From contig DATAXS010000006.1 of assembly GCA_036266715.1 (NCBI GenBank), positions 1-64,000 of the forward strand: a DNA stretch of 64,000 bases, written 5' to 3'. Under the pieces are notes generated by a model. It was not told the origin of the DNA. It did not search any database and saw only the letters and a program-made list of their open reading frames with translations. The translations under genes were made by a program, and so were the position numbers. This document shows, piece after piece, positions 42,160 to 51,415 of this stretch (its first letter is position 1; every line of letters begins with the position of its first letter). This stretch comes from DATAXS01 sp036266715 (GTDB lineage Bacteria; Patescibacteriota; Minisyncoccia; UBA6257; 2-01-FULL-56-20).

Positions 42160-43742
42160 ATGGCCCGCTTTTCTCGCGCACTATTTTTTGGCATAATAGC
42201 GGTTTCCGTCGGCGCGATTTTTGTGCACGCTTCCGCGTATACCTTTAGCCACGATCTAAAATACGGTGACACGGAAGTCGATGTATCATATCTCCAGGAT
42301 TTTCTTACGGATCAAGGATATTTCCACCATTCAATCACGGATTATTATGGGCCAATCACGCTCGCCGCGGTGAAGACATGGCAAACGGCATTCCTTCCAC
42401 GGGATATTTTGGGCCGATCAGCAGGGCATTCGTAGCGGCAGGGAATGGTATGGTGTCTCTTCCGACAACCGATGATTCTCCGTCCTCAGCATCGGGACCA
42501 ATACTAATGTTCAATGGCGTTCCTCTCGCCGATATCGGCCTTGGGCCCAAGTTTGTGGTGAATGGCGGCGGCAACGGGCCTTGCGGCGGGAGCTGCGGTG
42601 ATCAATCGAATAACAGCAACAGCACGCCCCCCGCAATTTCTGTTTCGGTGATTCCTTCCGCTACGACGACGCTCTCGGGGGCCACAACCACTTTTACCGC
42701 AACGGTTGCGAATACTTCCGATCAAACCGTCACGTGGTCGGCAACGCTTGGCGTGATCGACGCATCGTCGGGCGCCTATATAGCTCCTACTGCCTTTGCG
42801 ACGACCACGGACACGGTAACCGCGCGCTCGAACGCGGACAATACGAAAACGGATACTGCAACGGTGACGATTAATCCGGTCCCCGTGACCATTTCGATTT
42901 CGCCCACGTCGACCTCGGTCATGTCTGATGGATCAATCAGTTTTAATGCGACTGTCACGAATGGTTCCACGAGCACGGTGAACTGGAGCGCAGCGCTCGG
43001 CACCATCAATGCGTCGGGTACATATACTGCGCCTACACTCAGTTCGTCCACATTTTCCGCGACGGACACGGTAACCGCCGTGAGCGTGGCTGATAATACA
43101 AAGGTTGCGACCGCAACTGTTTCGATCACGAACGCGTTGACCGATTGGTGGAAACTTGATGAGGGGACCGGGACGGTCGCGATCGACAGCATGAATAGTG
43201 CCCATAACGGCAACTGGCATGGCACAGAGGCTGGTACGGCCGGGTATTATGGCGCCGCGCGTCCATCTTCAACGCTCGCATTCTCCGGCATCTTCGATGG
43301 TACGAACGACTACATTGACCCAAGTCTGACGGTCGACTATACGACGACATTGTCCTTTACCTGGAGTATTTGGATGGACTTGAGCTCGAGCATCCAGCCC
43401 GACAACGTTATTCTTGGCGACCGGCTCAATCCGCTTTGGGTCAAGCTCACACCAACTGCGTTTGAATATTACAATGGCGCACTCATCCACAATACTATTC
43501 CCACCGGCCAGTGGGCGTACATCGCCGTCGTAAAATCCGGCACGAGCTTCTACTATTATCAAAACGGGACGCTGGAAGGCTCGGCATCATCGACTGATGT
43601 TCCGGGGGATCTCAATTTCTTTATCGGCACCGATCCTAATTCAAATGGAGATGGTTATACATGGGGGTCTTTGAGCGATGTGAGGATCTATAGCACCGCA
43701 CTTTCACAGGCACAAGTGCAGGCGATATACAATGGAAACTAA
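42160..43742 (+). pseudogene. Frame-disrupted secreted protein: peptidoglycan-binding, two Ig-like and LamG domains
   Basis: Frame 1 from ATG 42160 gives a signal peptide (FFGIIAVSVGAIFVHASA) and the first part of a PG_binding_1 domain (GDTEVDVSYLQDFLTDQGYF, YYGPITLAAVKTWQTA), then leaves the family at about 42391. The other frame, open 42378-43742, picks up exactly where the domain should continue (NGIPSTGYFGPISRAFVAAG), followed by two BIG2-like Ig domains (about residues 85-175, 180-265) and a LamG/concanavalin-like lectin domain (LTDWWKLDEGTGTVAIDS to the end). One extra copy of GGCAAAC at 42380-42390 would restore one frame. It may be a real mutation, a switch or an assembly error. Confidence 0.75.
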
Positions 43743-43748
43743 ACAAAA

Positions 43749-43780
43749 CCGCTAGTGGATGACGTCAGAACCTGTCTTTC
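43749..43780. repeat. Interspersed intergenic motif, copy C
   Basis: CCGCTAGTGGATGACGTCAG followed by AACCTGTCTTTC. Shares GTGGAtGACGTCAGAACCT with copies A and B. Confidence 0.5.
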
Positions 43781-43851
43781 TTTACAGCTTTCTCGATAAA
43801 CCTGGGATTCCCCGCCGCCGGTCGCAGGTACTGACCAGTTCGAGTTTTTTC

Positions 43852-43880
43852 TTGACAAAGTTATTCTCGGTAGGTAATGT
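43852..43880 (+). promoter_or_regulatory. Promoter of the sigma factor gene
   Basis: TTGACA (43852-43857), 17-nt spacer, TAATGT (43875-43880). Leader about 75 nt. Confidence 0.75.
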
Positions 43881-43961
43881 GATGTGAGCATTCAGGATTT
43901 CGTAGCACCCACGCAGTCCGTTTTACATTTTTATCTCGCCCCGCGGGGCAAGGAGGTTCAC

Positions 43962-44681
43962 ATGGTAGCATCGGCTCAAGTAATATCGTCCGACATGATG
44001 AATGACCTGCCCGATGCGGAGCTCGTCGCGCTTCTCAAGGCAGGGAACAAGGACGCAATGACCCCTCTTTTCCGCCGCTATCGACGGCTTCTCCTCGCTA
44101 TCGCGGGAAGAATTCTTTGGAACTATCCCGAAGGAGAGGCAGAAGAACTTGTCCAGGAAATATTCCTCGAGTTCTGGATCAAGATCGAGCGTTTCGATCC
44201 CACACGCAGCACCACAAAGGCTTGGCTTATGAAGCTCGCGTACAGCCGTAGCTTTGATCGCGCAAAATTTCTCAAGTGTCATTTCGGCGGGCGTCAAAAA
44301 GTGTTTTCGGAGGACACTCTCCCCGATCCTCTGCGTCCGCACGAAAAAACGCAGCAGGAAGTGGAGGACGACGAACTCGCGCGGACAGACCAGGACAAAG
44401 AGGAAGTTATCCTGATTGCGTTCGAGCAGTTGAAAGTGGCGGGAGCAAAGAGAGACACCTTGGATCTGCAGATACGGTGCATGAAAATGGTGTTTTTTGA
44501 GAATCTCCCGATCAGGGAAGTCGCGAAGAGGATCAACGAATCCTACGGGCAAACGAGGAATCACTACTACCGGGGGTTGAAGTTGCTGCGTTCCACGGTG
44601 GAAAAGATCCTTGAAGAGAGGGCGGGAGCTCGACTAAAGAAACGTATTGTAGCATCTATGAACAGTAATGGTGCGCAGTGA
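43962..44681 (+). CDS. ECF-type RNA polymerase sigma factor
   Basis: 239 residues from ATG 43962, which follows GCAAGGAGGTTCAC; an in-frame upstream start at 43884 lacks such a site. Region 2 spans about 40-105 (LFRRYRRLLLAIAGRILWNY, EAEELVQEIFLEFWIKIERF) and region 4 about 165-215 (LPIREVAKRINESYGQTRNH, helix-turn-helix). The link between them is unusually long and acidic (about 120-150). No anti-sigma gene is adjacent; the next feature is a terminator. Targets are unknown. Confidence 0.9.
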   Translation: MVASAQVISSDMMNDLPDAELVALLKAGNKDAMTPLFRRYRRLLLAIAGRILWNYPEGEAEELVQEIFLEFWIKIERFDPTRSTTKAWLMKLAYSRSFDRAKFLKCHFGGRQKVFSEDTLPDPLRPHEKTQQEVEDDELARTDQDKEEVILIAFEQLKVAGAKRDTLDLQIRCMKMVFFENLPIREVAKRINESYGQTRNHYYRGLKLLRSTVEKILEERAGARLKKRIVASMNSNGAQ

Positions 44682-44697
44682 AAAATCACAATAACCC

Positions 44698-44730
44698 GGG
44701 CGGCGCGAAAATCTCGTGCCGCCCTTTTTT
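44698..44730 (+). terminator. Intrinsic terminator of the sigma factor gene
   Basis: 10-bp stem GGGCGGCGCG / CGTGCCGCCC (one G-T pair), 7-nt loop, then TTTTTT. Confidence 0.9.
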
Positions 44731-44751
44731 GGCCAGGGTGTTTATCAAGTG

Positions 44752-44823
44752 CTCCGGCGCCAGGATTCGAACCTGGAACCTTATCCTTAACAGGGATTTG
44801 CTCTACCGTTGAGCTACGCCGGA
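44752..44823 (-). tRNA. tRNA-Asn (GTT)
   Basis: 72-nt cloverleaf on the minus strand: acceptor TCCGGCG / CGCCGGA with G discriminator, D stem GCTC/GAGC, anticodon loop CTGTTAA (anticodon GTT), T arm CCAGG-TTCGAAT-CCTGG. The anticodon stem has an A-A mismatch at its outer pair. The 3' CCA is not encoded (CAC follows). Confidence 0.95.
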
Positions 44824-44884
44824 ATTACCGAAGAACACGAAGACAGTTTACTACAGCGCGGGAAGGATTTCAAATTTAAAAAAC

Positions 44885-45565
44885 CTACCCCTGCGTGCCC
44901 GGGAGCGCCACGTCCACGCCGCCCGTGGTGCTTGTTGCGGCGGTGAAGAAGACGTTGGACGAGCCGCCGGTCGTCACAAGGAAGGGCGAGGGGATGGTGG
45001 CAGCAATCGGGAAGATGAGCGACTCGCTGTAGGTGGCTCCCGGCGTGCCCATGCACGTGCCCGTGTCGGGGAAGCTGAAGTTCGGCCCTGCGGGAGAGCT
45101 CGGCGACTCCTGCGTTCCCGATTCATCCACGATGAGGCGCATGTTGTCCGGCACGCAGTCGGTGCTCGCGCTGCCGATCTGTACCGAGATAGTGAGCGTG
45201 AGCTCGCCTTCTGCGTAGGACGCGCCCGTGACCGCAAAGGATTCGCCGCCCTCATTCCACATGACGGGATAAGGCGCGGTGTAGCTTGTGGCGTAGGTGC
45301 CCGGTGCGGTTGCGGTCACGGTGGAGGTGGCGCTTGACGAAGACGCCGTGCCCGTGGGCAACGTGATGAACGTGGAAGAGGCGCCGCCGAGGGTGGACGT
45401 GGGGAGCGAGGCAAACGTGGTGCCGTTATCGCCCTGGACCACGACCGGCGTATAGCCACCCGTGGGGAAGAAGACCACGAGATACGCCAAGATGCCGAGC
45501 GCGAGCGCGGCTGAGGAGAGGATGATGAGCGTTTTTTTGAGCCCTTCGGCCGAAGGTGCTTTCAT
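44885..45565 (-). CDS. Membrane-anchored exported protein, 226 aa
   Basis: One N-terminal helix (TLIILSSAALALGILAYLVVFF), a Thr/Ser-rich linker (about 50-90) and a C-terminal beta-rich domain (about 100-226) with two Cys (DCVPDN, GTCMGTP) that could form a disulfide. No family recognised. It is 14 nt after nrdB on the same strand and so probably at the end of the nrd transcript, without an obvious functional link. Confidence 0.7.
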   Translation of the reverse strand: MKAPSAEGLKKTLIILSSAALALGILAYLVVFFPTGGYTPVVVQGDNGTTFASLPTSTLGGASSTFITLPTGTASSSSATSTVTATAPGTYATSYTAPYPVMWNEGGESFAVTGASYAEGELTLTISVQIGSASTDCVPDNMRLIVDESGTQESPSSPAGPNFSFPDTGTCMGTPGATYSESLIFPIAATIPSPFLVTTGGSSNVFFTAATSTTGGVDVALPGTQG

Positions 45566-45579
45566 AGAGCGGTAAAAAC

Positions 45580-46617
45580 TTATTCCTCCGTGGCGGACTT
45601 TGCGCTTTCCTTGCCGTGCGGCTTTTGCGCGCCGCCCTTGCCCATTGCGTGCGAGTCCACTTCGTAGCTCGTGTTCTGCGCTTCAAAGAAATTGACGAGC
45701 TCAAAGACATCGGTTGCGCCGCTCATCCACTTTGCCGGGTTCTTGGCGCCATAGTGCGCCTTCATGCCGAGTTCTTCCAGGCGGCGGTCGGCCACGTACT
45801 GCACATATTGGTTTACGTAATCGGCGTTCAAGCCGAGGATGCCGCGCGGGAAAAGATCTTTGTTGTAGGCATTCTCAAGGTCAACGCCTTCAATGATGAT
45901 ATTGCGGATCTCGTCGGCGAAGTCCTTCGTGAGCAGGTCGGGATTTTCTTCCAGAATGTTCTGGATGAGGTTCATGCCGAACTTGAGGTGGAGCGATTCG
46001 TCGCGGATGACCCAGTTGATCATGGAACCGAAGTTGCGGAGCTGGTTCCGCTGGCGGAACGAGAGCACCACCATGAAGCCGCTGTAAAACCAGATGCCTT
46101 CCATGACGAGATTTGTGGCCACAAGGTTGCGGATGAAATCCTTTTTGCCTTCGGTGGAGGCAATATCAAGCGTGTCTTCCGTCATGCGCTTCATGTAGCG
46201 GTTGATGTAGTTTTCCTTCGCCTTCATGGACGGCGTTTCAAGGTGGAGATTAAACACGTTCGTGCGGTCCAAGGGGAAGGTTTCCAAAACATATTCAAAC
46301 GCCACGCAGTGGTTGGCCTCTTCCCACATCTGCTTTGCAAGATAGAGGTGGCACTCGGGGGACTTGAGGTAGGGATAAATGCCGAGCGCAATGGAGCGGT
46401 TCACGATGAGCTCGCCCGGATTAAAGAACGCCATCAGGAACTTTACGGCGTGGCGTTCGTCTTCCGTCATCTTTTCCCAGTCGTAGAGATCTTCTTTGAG
46501 CGCGATCTCGTGCGGGAACCACGTGTTGCGAACCGCCTGCTGGTAGAGGTCATACGCCCACTGATATTGAATTGGATGGAGGTTCATGTCCTCCGGGGAG
46601 GCTTTTCCTATCAACAT
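45580..46617 (-). CDS. nrdB: Class I ribonucleotide reductase small subunit, R2c-like (Mn/Fe type)
   Basis: 345 residues. Ligand positions in order: Glu in FFNPGELIVNR (first ligand, Asp in most R2a), Glu and His in MWEEANHCVAF, Glu in VMEGIWFYSGF, Glu and His in RDESLHLKFG. The radical-Tyr position, four residues after the first His, is Phe. Phe there plus Glu as first ligand is the pattern of the chlamydial class Ic R2, whose Mn(IV)/Fe(III) centre replaces the tyrosyl radical. TATAAT (46632-46627) is 9 nt before ATG, in the 42-nt gap after nrdA, so it may also be made separately. Confidence 0.93.
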   Translation of the reverse strand: MLIGKASPEDMNLHPIQYQWAYDLYQQAVRNTWFPHEIALKEDLYDWEKMTEDERHAVKFLMAFFNPGELIVNRSIALGIYPYLKSPECHLYLAKQMWEEANHCVAFEYVLETFPLDRTNVFNLHLETPSMKAKENYINRYMKRMTEDTLDIASTEGKKDFIRNLVATNLVMEGIWFYSGFMVVLSFRQRNQLRNFGSMINWVIRDESLHLKFGMNLIQNILEENPDLLTKDFADEIRNIIIEGVDLENAYNKDLFPRGILGLNADYVNQYVQYVADRRLEELGMKAHYGAKNPAKWMSGATDVFELVNFFEAQNTSYEVDSHAMGKGGAQKPHGKESAKSATEE

Positions 46618-46659
46618 AGTACATCTATTATACGCGACGAAGTGGCAAGGTCAACCGCC

Positions 46660-49347
46660 TTATTGGCAACTGTCGCAGAGATTGTCCAACATAGGGTCGG
46701 ACGGCGGGAGGATCTTGAACTCCGCCTGTGGTTGCGGTGTCTGAATCTTTCTTTCTACCTGCTCCATTTGCCTCGGGGCGAGTGCGGGAGTGATGCGTAG
46801 TTCTTCGGGAAGGCTGGCCTTTGCCATGAATGGCGTAGCCGTCGCGCCGGAAGTGTCTGCTTTTGCGAATGCGGCCATAGCTTCTGATTTTGCAACGGGA
46901 GAGGATACTTCCACGCGCACCTCTTCGTTCATGGATGCCGCCATGGAGACCGGTTCGGTGACTCCTGATTCCAAGACCGCGGCAAATCCGCGCTTGCCGA
47001 GTTTTTCCGCTTTGTTCACGCGCACGGTGCTTTGCTCGGCCGTGTGGCGCGGCTTCATGTGCAGGTAGTAGGTGCTCTTCAATCCTTTTTTCCACGCGTT
47101 CATGTAGATGTTCATCGTTTCGTCTATGTCGCGCGTTTCAAGGTACATGTTGCGGGAGAGCGCCTGGTCAACCCATTTCTGCGCGCGGGCGGCGACTTCA
47201 ATGAATGCGTAGGGAGAAGTGCTGAAAGAAGTTTTGTATACCGCCTTGATGTGGTCCGGGATCTCATCAAGGTTCGCAATGTCGCCCTGCTCGGCGATTA
47301 TCTTCTCGCGCACCTTTTCCCAGATACCCATGTTTTTGAGGTCGTTCACGAGATTGTGGTTGAGGTCAAGATACTTCCCGGAGATCTTGTTGCGGGAAAA
47401 GACCTGCGCGAAGCGGGGATCAATGCCGGGCGTTGTGCCCGCCACAAGGCCGATGTTTGCGTTCGGCGCCACGGCCATGAGCGTCGCGTTCCGCATCCCT
47501 TTCTTTGCCTTGGCGCGGAGACCTTCCCAATTCAATCCTTTGTAGTGGCTCGTCTTGTCGAGATCGAGCGGTTCGCGACGGTCCGCTTCCAAAACTTTTA
47601 TGGTGTCCATCGGTACCATGCCCTTGGACCAGCCGGAACCGTTAAAGTTGGCGTAGCTCCCGCGTTCTTGCGCAAGGTTCGCGCTCTCGTCTATCGCCAC
47701 GTAGCTCACGAATTCAAATATCCTGTCGGCGAAGTCCCATGCGTGCACGCTGTCATACGCCATGCCGAGCTGTTCCAAAACGTCGGCAAAGCCCATGATG
47801 CCCATGCCGATCGCGCGGTTCGCCTGGTCTGAGTGCGTCGCTTCGGGGATGGGGAGAATATTGATATCAATAAGGTTGTCCAACTGCCGGACGGCAAAGC
47901 GGACGCTTTCTTCCAGCCGTTCCCAGTTCATTTGCTTGTGATTCAGGTGCGCGGCAAGGTTCAAAGAGGCGAGGTTGCATACGGCGATATTGTCCTTGTC
48001 TTGGGGGAGCATGATCTCTGTGCAGAGGTTGGACATGTGGATGGTGCCCGTATTGTTATTGAGCGCGCGGAGGTTCGCGGAATCCTTCCAGGTGAGCCAG
48101 GGGTGCGACGTGGACTGCAATGCGGCAAGGATCTGGCGGTACTGCTCTTCCGCGGGAACCTTTTTGAAGACCCGGAGCTCGCCTGCCTCCGCCATCTTTA
48201 TATATTCCGCATAGCGCTCGCTAAACTTTCTACCATAGAGCTCCACGAGGTCGGGTGTTTCCTTGGGGTCAAACATGTACCACGTCTCGTGGTTTTCCAC
48301 GCGGCGCATGAACTCGTCCGTCATAAAGACCGACGTGTCGGCCGTGCGCATGCGGAGGTAATCGTCGCCCGCATTGTGCTTCCAATCAATGAACTCGGGG
48401 AAATCAATATGCCAGTTCTCCATGTAGAAACAGAGCGCGCCTTTTTTCTTTCCGCCGCGTTGGACGGCGCGGATGGCGGTATCAATTATTTTTGCAAAAG
48501 GCGTGGGGCCGCTGGACGGAGTGTTGTTGGAAGAAAGGGGAGAACCCGTGGCGCGGAGCTTGGTGACCGAGGCGCCGATGCCGCCGGACGCTTTGGAAAG
48601 CATGATCACATCCGCAACGGTCTTTGCGATGTGGGTCATGTCGTCTTCGATCTGAATAAGAAAGCAGTTGGACAAGCTCGGACGCGTGGTGCCCGCACCG
48701 ATATTGGTGGAGCCGCCCGGAACATATTCCAATCGCGACATTTTGTCGTAGAAGCGCTTCGCCCAGAGCGTAGGAGTTTTTTCGTTGTAGGAAAGTCCCA
48801 TCGCGCAGCGCATGAAGAAATATTGCGGCGTCTCCGCGGCTTCCTCGCCCTTGCCCTTCAGTGAATAGCGGTGGAGGAGCGTGGAGAGTCCGCTGTAGAC
48901 GAAAAGTTCGTCGCGTTCAATGTCCATGGCGGTCGCGAGTTCCTTCAAATTGAACTTTTCAAGCATCCGGGGGTCAAGCAATCCGTTTTCTACGCCGCGC
49001 TTTACCCAATTAGGGAACTCATCGCGGTGCTTCTTGCGCAAATTCTCATCGCGGTTGTTGTATTCGCCCAAAACCTTCTTATATACGGTCTTCAAAAGGA
49101 GCCGCGTGGCCACTTTATCGTACGCAATATCCTCTTTTATGTTCTGGACGGCGGCATTGATGGTCGCCTGGTCCATTTCCTCGGTCGTAATGCCATCGTA
49201 GAGCGTGAGGCGCGTCTCCGTCGCGATCTGCGTCACCATACTGATGGGGTCCTCGAGTCCCTGGCACGCGCGTTCAATGGAGCGGTTGATGAGGTCCGCG
49301 TTAAAAGGTTCTTTGGTGCCGTCGCGCTTGGTGATGGTGAGCTCCAT
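46660..49347 (-). CDS. nrdA: Class I ribonucleotide reductase large subunit
   Basis: 895 residues. ATP-cone (about 1-90: TKRDGTKEPFNADLINRSIE), then the R1 barrel with active-site Cys in LSNCFLI (about 230), radical Cys with Asn and Glu in SNLCTEI (about 440), the Tyr pair of the electron path in STYYLHMKPRHTAEQ (about 765) and the C-terminal redox pair NLCDSCQ at the very end. A long Ala/Pro-rich linker (about 790-880) carries the tail. It reduces NDPs with nrdB. A TATACT box and a TATATC-N5-GATATA palindrome lie about 40 bp upstream. Confidence 0.95.
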   Translation of the reverse strand: MELTITKRDGTKEPFNADLINRSIERACQGLEDPISMVTQIATETRLTLYDGITTEEMDQATINAAVQNIKEDIAYDKVATRLLLKTVYKKVLGEYNNRDENLRKKHRDEFPNWVKRGVENGLLDPRMLEKFNLKELATAMDIERDELFVYSGLSTLLHRYSLKGKGEEAAETPQYFFMRCAMGLSYNEKTPTLWAKRFYDKMSRLEYVPGGSTNIGAGTTRPSLSNCFLIQIEDDMTHIAKTVADVIMLSKASGGIGASVTKLRATGSPLSSNNTPSSGPTPFAKIIDTAIRAVQRGGKKKGALCFYMENWHIDFPEFIDWKHNAGDDYLRMRTADTSVFMTDEFMRRVENHETWYMFDPKETPDLVELYGRKFSERYAEYIKMAEAGELRVFKKVPAEEQYRQILAALQSTSHPWLTWKDSANLRALNNNTGTIHMSNLCTEIMLPQDKDNIAVCNLASLNLAAHLNHKQMNWERLEESVRFAVRQLDNLIDINILPIPEATHSDQANRAIGMGIMGFADVLEQLGMAYDSVHAWDFADRIFEFVSYVAIDESANLAQERGSYANFNGSGWSKGMVPMDTIKVLEADRREPLDLDKTSHYKGLNWEGLRAKAKKGMRNATLMAVAPNANIGLVAGTTPGIDPRFAQVFSRNKISGKYLDLNHNLVNDLKNMGIWEKVREKIIAEQGDIANLDEIPDHIKAVYKTSFSTSPYAFIEVAARAQKWVDQALSRNMYLETRDIDETMNIYMNAWKKGLKSTYYLHMKPRHTAEQSTVRVNKAEKLGKRGFAAVLESGVTEPVSMAASMNEEVRVEVSSPVAKSEAMAAFAKADTSGATATPFMAKASLPEELRITPALAPRQMEQVERKIQTPQPQAEFKILPPSDPMLDNLCDSCQ

Positions 49348-49383
49348 AGGTTTATTTTTATTTAATGTTTTCCGGGTACGTTC

Positions 49384-49402
49384 AGTATATCACTCGGATA
49401 TA
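49384..49402 (-). promoter_or_regulatory. nrdA -10 box overlapped by a palindrome
   Basis: TATACT on the minus strand (49389-49384) overlaps TATATC-ACTCG-GATATA (49386-49402). It could be an operator; it does not match the NrdR box consensus well. Confidence 0.4.
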
Positions 49403-49637
49403 TTAAAAAATCGTGAAAACTGTGCATATCTTTTATTTTTTGGGCGCATATTTGGCACGTGCGGAAAACCCGCGATTTTGCGCAGAAAAAAGGTGCGAAA
49501 CGCATTACGAGAGTGATTTTTTGTGACAAAGGCAAGGGCTTCGGGACTTGACTCCGTATTGCGCGGCGCTTTTTAAGATAGTTTTAATGGCCGATGTGCT
49601 ATGGTTGCTCTGCGCGAAAAAGAAAATCGGCGCGCAC

Positions 49638-51389
49638 ATGCAGGAAAGCTTTAACAATATGGAAAATAATTTTGATGAGGCGCCTTTGGCGCAGGAAAAA
49701 TTAAAAAATAATAAAAAAACGGTCATCTACGCGCTCGTCGCGGGCATTTTTGCGGCTGCGACCGGGTATTACGTGGCATTTCCTGCCGGCGCGGACGATA
49801 TTCTACAGCACAGCGCCGCAATTGCCGTGGCGTCATGGCAAAATGTGTTCGGCGGCGCACCGCCCGTCGATTCTTCGTGGGGAAACGAGCTTGCGGAGGG
49901 AGACGATGCGCCGTCGGGGACGATTGCGGACGACGGCGATGCCTCTTCCGCGGCGCAAGACGTGCTGAGCGGCACTAATTTCGGCCAGGGCGATAATGCG
50001 CCCGCAAAAAGTTCGCGCGTGACGGAAAAGAGCAGTCCCACTGCAAAGGCAACTCCCAAGGCAAGCGCCAAGACTTCGGCAAATATTTTGGCGAGCGGAT
50101 CGTCTCCTGTCGGATCATTGTCGGCATCCTCACCCGCGCTATCATCATCGCCAACGCCAACGTTGCAGGCGGCCGCACCATCCCCACAACCTTCGTCACC
50201 GCCCGTGGTTGTACCCACGTGCACCGTTTCCGTTTCGGCAAATAGTTCCCACCAAATTATTTTGAACGAGATTGCGTGGATGGGTTCGGTCGCCGCGGCG
50301 GAGGAAACCGCGAGTGCGGCGAGCGAGCGCGAATGGATGGAGCTTAAAAATATTTCCGGAAGTGCTGTGGATCTTTCCGAGTGGCAAATTTTGGATTCTT
50401 TGGGAAATATAAAATTTGTTTTTCCTTCCGGCGCGACGATCGGCGCAAACGGTTTTTATCTGCTCTCGCGCGGCGGGGATGCGGTGGCGGGCATTTCTCC
50501 GGACGCGGCCTACGTCGGCGGACTTTCTAACGGCGGCGATGTGCTGGAACTTTTTGATGCCGCGTGCGCCGCCTCCGATCTTATTGACGCTTCGGCGGGA
50601 TGGCCTGCGGGCAATAACACCACCAAGCAAACGCTCGAGCGCGATGCGGACGGCGTGGGGTGGCATACGAGCATTTCTCCCGGCGGCACGCCAAAGGCGG
50701 AAAATTCGGTTGTGATGACCCCTGCATCTTCGCCTGCGGCGAATATCGTGATAGACCCGGTGCCGAGCGCCGCGCTTACTCCCACTCCAACGCCAACTCC
50801 TACCGATTCGCCCGTGCCCACGCCAGCGCCCGCGCCCGCAGCAGTTTCAATGTCGACGCCCACCCCAGCGCCCATATCTACGCCCACGTCGACACCCACA
50901 CCTGCTCGTACTTCTTCTGGTTCACCAAACCATCTCGTGATCGCTGCCGTCATGATCGCTGGTGCTTCCTCAGCCAATGATTTTGTGAAGATATTCAATC
51001 CTACTGCCGCCGCGGTGGATGTGAGCGGGTGGAAGATCCATAAAAAGACGAGCACGGGAGGGGATGATTCATTGAGGGAGTTTGCGTCCGGAAGTTCGGT
51101 AGCACCCGGCGGTTATTTCACTTGGGCAAACTCGGCGGACGGATTCGGTGATGCAACACACGCAAACGCAACGAGCACGGAAACGCTCGCGGCGGACAAC
51201 AGCGTGGCGCTCTTTGATGCGAGCGGGACCCTTGTGGACGCGGTCGCGTGGGGAACCGGCACAAACCAATATGTAGAAACGGCGGCGTATCCGACGGACC
51301 CTTTGGCAAATCAAACGCTCGCGCGAATATTTTTGAACGGCGCGATCGTGGACACCGATAATAATGCAAACGATTTTACTATCCAATAA
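49638..51389 (+). CDS. Membrane-anchored protein with two lamin-tail (LTD) domains
   Basis: 583 residues from ATG 49638; ATG 49587 and 49659 are alternatives. One helix (TVIYALVAGIFAAATGYYVAF), a long Ser/Pro/Ala linker, a first LTD (about 200-330: IILNEIAWMGS, REWMELKNISGSAVDLSEWQ), a Pro-Thr linker (about 370-430) and a second LTD (about 435-583: DFVKIFNPTAAAVDVSGWKI, FFTWANS-like strand). LTDs in bacteria are extracellular beta domains, sometimes next to nucleases; none is present here. Probably a surface adhesion or scaffold protein. Confidence 0.82.
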   Translation: MQESFNNMENNFDEAPLAQEKLKNNKKTVIYALVAGIFAAATGYYVAFPAGADDILQHSAAIAVASWQNVFGGAPPVDSSWGNELAEGDDAPSGTIADDGDASSAAQDVLSGTNFGQGDNAPAKSSRVTEKSSPTAKATPKASAKTSANILASGSSPVGSLSASSPALSSSPTPTLQAAAPSPQPSSPPVVVPTCTVSVSANSSHQIILNEIAWMGSVAAAEETASAASEREWMELKNISGSAVDLSEWQILDSLGNIKFVFPSGATIGANGFYLLSRGGDAVAGISPDAAYVGGLSNGGDVLELFDAACAASDLIDASAGWPAGNNTTKQTLERDADGVGWHTSISPGGTPKAENSVVMTPASSPAANIVIDPVPSAALTPTPTPTPTDSPVPTPAPAPAAVSMSTPTPAPISTPTSTPTPARTSSGSPNHLVIAAVMIAGASSANDFVKIFNPTAAAVDVSGWKIHKKTSTGGDDSLREFASGSSVAPGGYFTWANSADGFGDATHANATSTETLAADNSVALFDASGTLVDAVAWGTGTNQYVETAAYPTDPLANQTLARIFLNGAIVDTDNNANDFTIQ

Positions 51390-51415
51390 TATGCCTGTGT
51401 GCTACGATATAAAAA

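Noticed and set aside
42370..42395. Programmed -1 ribosomal frameshift as the link between the two frames
   Set aside because: The direction fits, but there is no X-XXY-YYZ slippery heptamer and the joined product would lack two residues of the domain; a 7-nt slippage fits better.
45616..46800. A 394-codon plus-strand open frame across nrdB
   Set aside because: Antisense shadow; the nrdB metal ligands are in order on the other strand.
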